This document shows positions 43,019 to 53,700 of a stretch of 64,000 bases of DNA, one piece after another (positions within the stretch are counted from its first letter, which is position 1; each line of letters starts with the position of its first letter). The translations under genes and the position numbers were made by a program. This DNA is from Yamagishiella unicocca (lineage: Eukaryota > Chlorophyta > Chlorophyceae > Chlamydomonadales > Volvocaceae). The DNA lies in NCBI GenBank assembly GCA_003116995.1, contig BDSL01000008.1, positions 186,001 to 250,000 of the forward strand, given 5' to 3'. The notes under the pieces were generated by a model. That model was not told the origin of the DNA, searched no databases, and worked only from the letters and a program-made list of their open reading frames with translations.

Positions 43019-46000
43019 CTACTCGTACGATACCTTGAATGCGGACACAGTCATCGAGGTGCCCTGACCGAACAGCCGCCAGGCGTCGTCGTCGATGGCG
43101 GAGACATTGCTGCGCGTATCGACTTGCCAGCTGGAAGGGATCTTGTACACCTCCTGAGAGCCGGCGGCCGTCGGGTTGACGTTGAGCAGTCCGGTGTTGC
43201 GCTTGGTCGTCTTGACGGATCCGTTGGGGTCGGCGCAGTCGAGCAGCGTGAAGCAGCCAAAACCTGCCGGCGGGCGGGCGGGAGCGGAGGTAGGCGGCGG
43301 ACGCACGGCAGAATAAAGATAGGCATGTACTAGAAGTAAAGGGTGATAAGGGTAACACGTCGCTTATGTGCGATACGCTAAAACCCTACAACCCTGAATA
43401 CTTACATCGGTACTTCGGATAAATTTGGAAATTTTCATATTACGATCAATGCGAGCATTTTCAGGCCGGCATTATTACCACCCGTCTGATCCACTTACCA
43501 GCCTCCATCGAGGCCAGTGAGACAACCTGGTCCTCCCCGCCCAGATCCAGTATGGCTCGCATGGACTTGGTCCTGCTCCCGAGCTTGCCAACCTGCACTT
43601 GTGGAATACCGCAACAAGGCAGCACGCAAGCACACATCAGGCACCGTTCGTACCTATGTAGGGCGGCAGGCAGCGAGCCGGCTATGAAAAGGAGAGCCAA
43701 TATCCTAACATACCAATAACCCAGATGATACACCAAGCCACCCCCCTTGGGGCCTGAGGTAGTCGGTGTAATGAAGATTGAGTAAACGTATATGGCATCT
43801 GTCCTTCAAACTGCCCCGGCCGATCGATCGTGCCTGCGTGCATTTGCCCACACCCACCTACAAATACATACACACATACACCCACGTACGCACCTTATGC
43901 TTCATCACTCCGTCGACCCACCACTCCAGCGTGTTCTTTCGCTGGTAGTATTTGATCTGCGCGTATATTCCGTTTGTCACGGCGGAGAGCGAGAAAGGGA
44001 CAGAAGAGGTTTAGAGAGGTTGACAGGCAAAAACAAAAAACGAACGATACTACCGGTAAATCCCAATCACATAACTAAACCAGCTGGCGAGCCAGCAGCA
44101 GGCAGTAACGTCACTAGATAGGCTGCGCAACAGGCATTGAGCTCTATCCGTCATGCTGGCCCGTTTCCCGCTATAGCTGTGTACCTGAAGGTCGTGAATT
44201 TGGTTTTCATGAGTTCTGCTGGCGAGCCGCTTTACGTAGGTGAAGGCAGCGTAGATATTGGTTGCGTTGCGTGCAAAGGGCAGTCGCTCGTACAGAGCCC
44301 AACTGTGATGTGGGGTGAGCGTGTGCAGCAATAATGGGGGTCTGTGAGTCGTCGAAGGGCTACCGGCAAGGGCCAACCTGCATGCATGGGTGCGTATGCG
44401 CTGGGACAATAATCTGGCATTGGGCGGGGCGAACAATGGATGGTCGTGTCTTGCCTGCAATTTCCGCCCCTCAGTTCCCCACCCCCTTAATACACGCCAG
44501 GCTCCGGCCGGCGTAATATTATCGTTATTATTATTATTCTTGCCTGCAGTTGCAAGGCACCGACGATCATTGTAGCCCTATTAAGTGGCGTCATTGCACA
44601 CTGCCCGAAAGCAGGTAGACAAGACTCGCTACCATGCCGTCTGTAATCCTCAATTTGCAGTCACGAAACGTGCACAAAAAGCAACCAAATGCACTCACAT
44701 GCCCGCGTTGGTAACGAACATATCCGCAACAAGCATGTTGGTAAAGTCGATGAAGTTCTGCGGAGAGCGGGGAGTATCGCAGCGGGTAAGTTGCTGGATA
44801 TTATATTATGGACGATCGTAGGCGGGGGCACACCTGCCCAGACAGCAAGCCGGCGCGCCGGCCAGAAGCGAAGTATCGGTGAGTGGCTGCTGGCTGACAG
44901 GTTCTTGATGTCCTGCTGAATCAATCGTCACGTGCGCTCAAAATCACTTTCCCACAACCAGCAGGCGCCACATGCACACCGTTACCGGATGGATCTATCT
45001 CAGCCCCCGAGCGAATGAACCGTTGACAGATCCACCACTGAGGTATCCGAGTGAGGCCGTTCCTTCTTGCGACGCGCCCAGGTCTTCCGCGCCAATGGGC
45101 ATGTTGGTCTGGAGCCCATTGTAACAGGCACCAGTACCAATAACGGCGCCCCAGCCACGTGCGTACTCACGATTGCGCAGGCGCCCAGGCGCAGGTCGTC
45201 TTGCGGGTCGATGACCGTGTACGGCAGCTTCCTTGGAATGGTGGACTACGCGCGGCAGGCAGGCAGGCAGGCAGGCGGGCGGGCAGGCAGGCGGGCGGGC
45301 AGGCGGGCAGGCAGGCAGGTAGGTAGGTTGGTAGGAGGCGCACACGAGCTGGCGCGTGCAAGCGTGACCTACGAGGATACCGGTACACGGTGGCGGGTTA
45401 CGTGGCACATCGCAAAGATAAACGTGTGCAGGTACGCACATACGCGTGGGATGGTATGCGCGGGGGGGGGGGATAGCAGAGGCACGGAACTAGCCAGTAG
45501 GTGAGTGAGCTTGGTTCTGGGGTCATCAAGTCGCTGGTCCGACGCAGCATGTGTTCTGTTGGGTCCTCTGAGTTGTAAAAGGCGAATCCATGCTCTGCAC
45601 CCTATTGCGCCCGACCCGACTACGTGTGCGGATGTTTACCTGAGCGGTCTGACGGCAGTATGGGGGGCGGCTGTTTAAAAGGGCCCGCAAGTGCGCGTCG
45701 CATACTCGGTCACCACGCACAAGCGGCCTTCCTTACCTGTCATCACCATCAGTTTGTTCTTCTTCCTGCGTCTCTTTCAGTGTCAGGCGATGCGCCCGAT
45801 GGCTCTACCTTCTGGTCTGAGGCCCACTGTAACAGTTACTACTACCGCTATGATCCGAGGAGCGGAATGGTTACGGGGACCCAAAGTCCATTTTTTACGG
45901 ACCTAGATTTTATTTTAAGCTCTCCTACGATTCGCGAGCACGGGACCCCCCCTGGCGACATGACAGTGGCTGCTTTTACTTAGGGTTGTACGCGCCTGGT

Positions 46001-47609
46001 TACGTGGGCCATCGCGAGCTGGGCTCCGATGCGAGCACTACGTGCGCTAGCTAGCGGCCTAGCTAGCCTCGTGGTACTGGTAGTGACTGTTACAGTGTGC
46101 CTCAGACCATGAGGTAGAGCCATCGGGCACATCGCCTGACACCGAAAGAGACACAGGAACTCGTGGTGTGCACACATCGCGGCGAGCGACCAAAGGAAGC
46201 AGACACTAACCTTCGACTTCACGCGGGCTGAGTACACCAGCTTGCGGGTGGGGCTCGTGGTAAAGTCACGGCTCATGGCCAGGTGCTTGACGTGTTCTAG
46301 GGTGCCCGGCGCGTTGAGCTGCGTTGCTGGGGTGGGAGGCAGAGTCGCTCTGCACGCAGGCAGATAGGAGATCGACGTTGGCCGCGGGCACGCGGACAGG
46401 CAATAATACTGCAGCCCGCCGCAGCACCGACCAGCAAGCAGACGTATGTGCGCACAAACGTTACGATGAACAAACAACAGTTTGAAGGCGAGCATACCGG
46501 TACTGTGGCGCACGGTTTACATACATTCCTCGTTACGGCTTTAGCTGGGCGCAGCTGGGCGTTTCCACGCATATATGTGTAGCACAAGGCTGGAAAGCTA
46601 CAGCAGCCGCCGCGACCGTACCGGAGCCGCACGCACGTGCAGCTATCTAGATGCTGCTGCGTTGTCAGCAACCTACACATGAGGGTTCTGCTTGAAGGTG
46701 ATCCCGGTGCTGCTCTCAGTGATGTTGGCGACATTAAAGCCGAGCCACCAGCTGAGCAATGTATCTGGCTTCGGCACATCTGAGGGCTGGAGGCTGACGC
46801 CATTGGTTGCAGCTGGGGTCCACGAGACGAGAACCTCCTCGGCGGCGGCGGGTTTGGCGGCAAGGCGACGGGTGGCCGCTGCGAGCGTGTGACGGGCGAC
46901 AGCAGGGTGGGGCGAGGCCGCAGGCAGGGCAACAATTAATCAGGATGGTTTGCCGCTTGGGGAAGGTGCGGCATCGGCGATGTTACTGAGGGTGTTGTGA
47001 AGTAAAGCATCCGTGCATCCGACTTGGGTGACAACCCAAGCGAGACAGCGGCCGTCTCCCGCTTTCTGCGGTTGATTCACGATGGGGGTTTATCTCCAAC
47101 ACAGGATAACAAGTAGGGTATTAGGTGTCTTCCGAAGTACACTGCCTGATTTAAGGGTCCTAGGCCACGGTGGCAGCGTGGCACTGTGGCACGGTGGCAG
47201 CGTGGCACTGTGGCACTGTGGCAGCGTGGCAGCGTGGCACGTTGGCAGCGTGGCAGATGAACTAAGCAGCGTTGAATAAAATATATATTTCGTGGGAGTT
47301 GCGGCATCAGGCTCCATAGCAATGAGCGGTTTCGCTGCCCCTAGTCCCTTCCGCTCTGAAGTCGCATGTCCGATTAACTGCAGCTTGTCGGCTGCCTGCT
47401 GGTGCCGTGCGGCGACGGACTCACATTCAACACGTCTGCTGCATAGTTGCTAAACGCATTATACCCAGACCAGCAACTCCGCCAGCAGAGGGCCGCCCGC
47501 CTCTTCAAGTCGCTTTCGACCCTTGAGACGTACCTAATGAGCCCGGAACAACTGCAGCAGCTACCAGCAGAAGCAGCAGCGCCGAGGTAAACTCCTTTTT
47601 CTGTATCAT
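43019..47609 (-). CDS. Secreted protein with probable concanavalin A-like (lectin/glucanase) fold (9 exons, 345 aa)
   Basis: Exons on the minus strand: 47609-47534, 46878-46679, 46318-46211, 45245-45171, 44757-44699, 44302-44185, 43956-43894, 43592-43499, 43263-43019. All are GT-AG, phases agree and the sum is 346 codons. The start gives a clear signal peptide: MIQKKEFTS, then ALLLLLVAAAVVPGSL. The mature part has potential N-glycosylation sites (NITE, NATN). Blocks such as IDPQDDLRLGACAINFIDF, WALYERLPFARN, AAFTYVKRL and LEWWVDGVMKHKV alternate in the way of a beta-sandwich. They recall bacterial and fungal DUF6081-type proteins of the concanavalin A-like superfamily; I recall that family only from memory, so this is a moderate-confidence match. 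No catalytic residues can be assigned. A role in the extracellular matrix or in glycan binding is inference. Confidence 0.75.
45246..45330 (-). repeat. CCTG/CCCG array forming a polypyrimidine tract
   Basis: GGCA/GGCG tetramers on the plus strand. Read with the minus-strand gene they form a CCTGCC tract ending directly at the acceptor of exon 4 (AG before 45245). Confidence 0.85.
45765..46150. repeat. Inverted pair of GDxPDGS coding fragments
   Basis: The plus-strand copy (about 45765-45850) reads SGDAPDGSTFWSEAHCNSYY and is preceded by an acceptor-like GTCTCTTTCAG. The minus-strand copy (about 46150-46075) reads SGDVPDGSTSWSEAHCNSHY with the same upstream bases. Both lie in intron 3 of the secreted-protein gene and neither fits its reading frame. 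Confidence 0.75.
47155..47262. repeat. GGCAGCGTGGCACTGTGGCA-type short repeat
   Basis: About ten imperfect decamers (GTGGCAGCGT, GTGGCACTGT) in intron 1 of the secreted-protein gene. Confidence 0.9.
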
Positions 47610-48175
47610 TCCTGGGGGCCCAGGGTTGATGAGGTGTGAAGACAGTGCACGTTTCGGAAAGGCGAGGCAACCAACGGGTCATTTGCTTGCGAAAAGGACC
47701 AGCAACGGCTATACACAAGAATCAAATCCTTGGCATTCCATAGAGCCCCGAATCCCGAGAAAAGAAAGAGAATCGGAACAACCAGGTAAGAAATCGGCCG
47801 AACTCCCGGTTTAGAGGCTTACGGGGCCTTACTTTGCATGAGTGCGCCCGCCCGTGAAAACAGTGCTGATCCTATAGTGAATCGAGGGTAAGGTCTTCAG
47901 ATTCGGAGTTAAATGGAGTTCATTTCGTCGCAGATTTCTTCTGAAGGAAGAATAGTTGCTTAGCGTAATATCCACGAGAAGGGTAGTGTATGGATTAATA
48001 TAGTTGCATGAGCCTGGAGAATGCTTGGATGAGCAGTGAATGTCTATTTGCCGTAGGCCCTGAGCCGAATTCACAAAGTCACCATCTAGCAAGAACTACG
48101 GTTGTCTAGTGGCTAAGTAGCCCTTTCGCACTATCAAATAGGGCCGCAGTGTGCCTTTAGGCATCTCTAGGCATC

Positions 48176-48645
48176 CCGCATCCGTACAGCGGATAACCGG
48201 GACCGTACAGAATGGCCCGGGCCAGGAGCGCGGTCGCGAGCGCGAAATGCAGCTGCGGAAACCTTGTTGTTGGGGCCACAAACGTATGAATGCTGCTTTC
48301 GGAACGGTAATGCTTTTGCGTTCGATATTACGGAGGAACGGAGCACCTCGCGACGGAGTTATGAATGGTACCATGCCAATGGCGCCAGGCATGCACGGGC
48401 TGCATGAACGGGATTGCATGACAGCAGCATAAGGGTGGCTTAAAATGGCACTCTCAAACGGGTGCTTCAAGGCATCCGTACAGCGAATGAACGGACCGTC
48501 CCGGGCCAGGAGCGCGGTTGCCAGCGCGAAAGGCAGCTAAGGAAAGCCTGCTGTTGGGGTATAAACGTATGAATGCTGCCTTCGGAACGATAATGCGTTT
48601 GCGTTCGATAATTATGGGGCTCCTCGCGACGGGCAGAATTGGCAC
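48176..48645. repeat. Tandem duplication of a roughly 175-bp block
   Basis: Copy 1 is at about 48176-48357 and copy 2 at about 48473-48645. They share CCCGGGCCAGGAGCGCGGT, AAACGTATGAATGCTGC and TTTGCGTTCGATA with about 15-20 percent divergence and small indels. Confidence 0.85.
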
Positions 48646-49429
48646 GACAGCAGCGATCGGTGGCTTATAGTGGCGCGCAGAAGCTGCGCGAAATTACGTG
48701 ATGGGGAACATTGCGAGAAGGCGACGTGAACAATGTATTTCCGCAAGGAGACACCGCCCTATGGCGGCTATGGGTCCATACAAACTTAAGAAGCTAACCG
48801 AGAACTTTACCAAGCAAGTACAGCGGTTACATGTGGTAGTAGTAACTGTTGCGGTGGGCCCCAGACATGTATATGTGGGTGCTTGGTCGCTTGTGTGGCA
48901 GACGCCAGACGGTGACAGAACCCGACAGACCGACGTTCCCTCTTCATTATGATCATTTTGGTGCATAGGAACAAAGCAAGCGAAGACTTACAATGGTTTC
49001 CTAAATGCTTATCTCCAGGCCCCAGAACGGAGGTTTGCCCTCGATTCAGACGCACCCAATGCAAGTCGTAACCAGTGGCGCCAAGCCATTGCTTGGCGGC
49101 AACCTGCGTAAACATGACGCCGATCATTGCACAGCCCAACAGCAGCCGCGACATGGCTTGTATGTGTCCTAGGCGCTGCTGTCACGGTTTCGCACGCCTG
49201 TTGCACCCACCCGCTGCTGCCACAGTAGCAAGCCCCGCGCCGTGCACCACCTCCGGAGGTCGCGGCGGCGCTGCTGGCGGCCCTACCCTCCAGTGTCCCT
49301 ATCCTTCAGGCAAGTAACGAGCGAGCCAACGACATGTCAGATTGTTGGCGCAGGTCACAAGCTGGCAGCGAGCAACCAGCGGCCTGCAGACGTGGTAGTG
49401 CCGTAGTAGCTATTACGGGTGCAGCAGTG

Positions 49430-49510
49430 GTCCTCTGCCAATTGTTTAGGTAGTAATTGTTACGGTAGGTTCCAGACCAAAAGGCAGCACCATCGGGCAC
49501 ATCGCCTGTT
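49430..49510 (-). pseudogene. GDxPDGS fragment
   Basis: Reads TGDVPDGAAFWSGTYRNNYY on the minus strand, preceded by a stop and without a gene around it. It is the same module as the pair in the secreted-protein intron. Confidence 0.55.
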
Positions 49511-49916
49511 TAGGATACGGACGTAGTGCAGCAGTGGTCCTCTGCCAATGGTTTAGGAGAGAGACAAGATTGCGCTGTTTGTGTGTGTGGGGGGGGGGGC
49601 GGGGGAAGAGGGGATTCACCTACCAGAGGGTGTCGAGCAATGTCACGGCTCACGGGGATTCTCCATCGCTCCTGTCGCGCGGTTGCAGGTCGTTGTCGCG
49701 TTCCAACCAACACGCAGTCACGTGTGCAGAGCTTCACGTTCAAGCAGTCCAGCATAATTCGTTATTTGGTTGCCGCTGCGCAATCACATCCAAACGCGCC
49801 TTCCACAAGTCCAGGGGCGTGGGGCCTGGGGGGCCTGGGGGTCGCAGCTATTGACCGCCGCCCCTACGCAGTCAGCTGCCCTATGGTAATCCCCGGTCGC
49901 CCGCCCCCCTCCCCAA

Positions 49917-49990
49917 GTTCTCCAGCATGCATCTCGAAACGTCTGTCCTAACGGTTTTCCTCGCATCCACGGGCCTTCCTCGCAACCTCC
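49917..49990 (-). repeat. Intron-edge dispersed repeat, full antisense copy
   Basis: TCTCCAGCATGCATCTCGAA, then ACGTCTGTCCTAACGG, then GCATCCACGGGCCTTCCTCG. It is intergenic, downstream of the membrane coiled-coil gene. Confidence 0.8.
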
Positions 49991-50783
49991 CCTGTCACTC
50001 AAGAGTCAAAACCCGCTGACCCTGCTGGCAGCCCAGTCACCCGCCCCCGTGGCTGCCGTCAGTGCATAGCGAGCTGATCGTCGTGCCCAGAAGGTTAGAT
50101 TGTCAAGAATGGCAACAAAGAACCCAACGGTCAAGAAGCCATTCATCATTTAGGTTCGAGTGATAAGTGGGTTTGGGGCCTGCTGCTGCTGCCGCTGCCA
50201 TCGGCGGCGGCGGGCCGCCGTGGCTGGCTCCCTTACTTGATCGCCTCGCGGGCCCCCATCATCGACAGCGGTACTGCTATGGTAAGTCGGTATTCACGTC
50301 TCACGCTTCACACAGGGCCCCTCCCTGCGTCAGTGCCTTTCAGCATAGCGTGCCGTCGGGATCCACCACAGCATTACGGCGGTGGGGTAATGCTTAATGC
50401 CGTCCGCCATCCATCCCATACTTCCAGCATCGATTCATCCCCGCCCCGAGGCACGACTATGCCCCGACATGCCTCCCCTCCCCCTCCCACCACCACGCGT
50501 ACGTGTGTCCTGAAATGTTGCCTTGCAGTTAAGAACACTGCAGCGCGCTGGACCCACCCTTCGTTTAAACTCGCTGCCCCAGCGCAATCAATCAACGAGC
50601 GAATTCAACCCCCGCCGCTGCCAGCCGGCGCAATGACCATCCGCCCACCCCGCTTGCCGCCTCCAGCTGCGGAGAGCGAGTATCCCTCGCTCTGTCCTAT
50701 CCTAGACAAACAGGACGCGTCGACCCCTGCTCGCGACATCGATCAATCCACCGTCGTCGCATCTCCAAATGGATGGCCAGTGA

Positions 50784-53700
50784 TCAGTCGTCCTTCTTCG
50801 CGACCAGCACGAAGGCGGTGAGGGCCGAGTAGCCGCCCACAAACTGTGCCGCCAGCAGCAGCCAGCCCAGCAGGTGCAGGCGGCGGTGCGCGTCAATGTC
50901 ACGGACGCAGTGCTCGGGTAGCGCCTCCAGCGCGTCCGACAGGCTGGCGCTGAAGGAGGCGCCGTGGTGGGAGCCGTGCTTGTGGAAGATCTCCATGAAG
51001 CGGTTCTGGAAGTGGCGTTGGATGGGAGCCGTACGGCGATCGTGCGGTGGGTGTACGGCGACGGACGGAGCGGGCGGGAAGGTAGGGATCAGGCAATGGC
51101 GCGGGTAAGGTAGGGCGGCGTGGGGTCAGGTGGGCAGCTGAGCGCGAGAACGTGAGCCGGTAGGGTGACGATGTGGGCGTAACCTTTTGCGCTCTGAACG
51201 TAAAGCGATGTTTGTCCTGGACACTTGCATCGTAACCTTAGTGCGCGGACACATACCCCTTCGCAGATGCAGGGGCTTCGTATAAGCATTAAACATACGA
51301 CGAATAACATCACGATGTGAGCGCCTTTAGATAGAGCGCTAACCGCACAACAGTGTAACAGCTCGCTACGTTTTGCACACCGACTTGCCTCAAAGTGCCT
51401 GCGGGAGCTATCCTTGCGCGCCTGCGCCCGGGTGACTGCGCCGATGCTGGCGGAGGCGCCGCCGCCGCCCGCCGCCAGGACGTGGTCGTACGCCTGGGCG
51501 CCGTGGCGCTCGAACGCCGCCTTCACGACATCCATGCCGCCCTTCTCCTGCCGCAGTACGGCGACTGTCTGAGGCGACACGTGCCCCGCCGAGCCCTCCA
51601 GGAGGGCCTCCAAGATGATCTGGTAGTGCGGGGGCAGGTGTACGACAGGGTTTAGGGGTTTGGGGTTTTAGCGGGGCGGCGGGCGGGTGCGGCAGGCGAC
51701 TGATCTACAGTTACTTTTCGTAGCTTGCTGTCGAGAGCAGCTGTACGACCATCGTACCTACCTCGTACTCCTCGTACGACAGGTCGCCGGCGGCTTCCTT
51801 CTGATCCAGGTACCGTACCACACTGTCGACCGCCTCCAGCCGCCGCTCGATGCTCCACAGGGACTGCGACAGGTCGCCGCCGCCGGTGTCGTTGGCGCCG
51901 GCATCTCCGGCCGTCGTCATGTTGGCCTGCGCGTGCGGTGCGGTGTGGCCCATACAGGTAAAGGACAGGTTTCGGCGGGAGGCTGTTGGGTCGCCACGCC
52001 GTGCCTCAGCACAAACAGGTAATGAGTGCGTCTACTTAGCAAGACATTTGGAGGTAAATCCCTTGTAAGGCTAAATACTGCTGAGAGACCGATAGCGAAA
52101 AGGTACCATGGTGGCGGTCTTCCAGGTGGCAGCGGCATGCTCGGACAAGATGGGCGCCGTCAAACGGTGTGGTCTTGGTGGGAATATTGGGTTGCCGTAC
52201 CGTGCATCAGCGTCTGTGTCTCAACGTCTTACCGGAGTGATGCGAGTGTTCACACGTAGCCCACCACTCGCTCCCACTCCTCCGGCGCCTGCACCCCGCC
52301 ACAGCGTCATCGCGACCCATGGGTCCGTCCATTGTGTGCATGTGCACACTCCCACCTCGCGCCCTGGGCCTCCCAGCCCCGCCGCCGTCGCCCACCACCC
52401 CACCGCAACGCACCACAGTGGCGCCTGCCACCACCACGCACCCACCTTGCGCTCGGCGATCTTGCTCTTGAGCGCCTCCCCAACCCCCGCTGCGTGGCGC
52501 CGAAGCGCCGCCACCTTTGCCCGCAGGTAGTCCCTGTCCGCCTGCGCCGCCCGCCACACCGCACTGTGCGCCTCCGTCTGGGCGGACGCGGACTGCTGCA
52601 CGAGGCCCAACATGTCGTCCTGCGGGTGGCAGTCGCAGCAGCAGGGTAGGCAGCGGGTGGGTTCGAGGGAAACCCGCAGCGGGTGGGTGGGGGCACACAC
52701 ACACATGCGCGGTCGGCTTCCTGTTTAAGCCCACAAAAGCAACGCCTGGATAAGCCCTCAAATGCTCAAAAGCAGTGTCTCAAAAGCAGTGTCTCGATTT
52801 CAGGCATCAACGACGACGCTCGCGGGGCGCCAATGTCTGCAGCAGGCGGGTTTGTGTGTATGGGTGGGTCTGCGGAGTGCCGAGAGGCCGGTCACGGGGA
52901 CCCGGAGGCAGCTGGAGAGGTGCAGGACTGAGTGAGGGAGCGTGGGAAGTGAGGGAGCGTACGTGGGAGGCTTGCGCTTCAATCGGCCGGTGGGAGGTGA
53001 TTGAAGCGCTCGGGGGGACGAGCGCGCGAGGTTTGGGCCCCGCCGCCGGGAGGGAGGAGACGGGGGGGAAAAGAGGTGCGCTGGTGACGCCGGGGTAGTC
53101 CTCCCATCCCTGGAGCTGCCCCTGGAGCTGCCCCTGGAGCTGCCCCTGGAGCTGCCCCTGGAGCTGCCCCTGGAGCTGCTTCCCCCCACACACATACCCA
53201 CATCGCGTCAACGGGTCTTTTCTGCACCACAACCGCCCACACACCTACCATCTCATTCATGCGGAAGAAGAGCTGCTCGCCAGGTGGCGCCAAGGAGCAT
53301 CAGGGCGGCAGCAGCGGCCACGACGAGGGGGATCGGCGGCACGTGGGTCGCGAGACCGGACCGAAGGTGCCGGAGACGACGAGGGAGGGATGGAGGGAGG
53401 AGGACGAGCGCAAAAAAGCTTATTATTATTGAAAAAGCTCCGGTGGCTTCTAACGCTTTAATGACATACACCTGAGTGAAGAGTACTACCTAGTCCGGTA
53501 GGCAGGGCCACATGCTGATTCTACTTCCTGCTAATATATACATGCTGCTGACGCGCGCACCGCTGATGTGCGCGCCCACCTATCTCCTAGTCTTCTTTAC
53601 ACACACGTATTGCCTTCACGTGCCCCCACCTACCCACCCACCCTCCAGCATGCATCTCAAAACGTCTGTTTTAAACGGTTTTTTCGGGCATCCACGGGTC

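Larger units (their letters stand above)
47610..50783. other. Spacer with degenerate duplicated fragments
   Basis: It lies between the start of the secreted-protein gene and the stop of the membrane coiled-coil gene. It holds a tandem duplication (48176-48645), a minus-strand GDxPDGS fragment (about 49510-49430), a partial relative near 48830-48875, and a full antisense intron-edge repeat (49917-49990). I see no intact gene. Confidence 0.5.

Noticed and set aside
47374..47530. Minus-strand frame with ESDLKRRA and WSGYNAFSNYAADVLN, faintly like GH47 mannosidase
   Set aside because: No acceptor lets it join the signal-peptide exon in phase, whereas skipping it gives a perfect nine-exon model.
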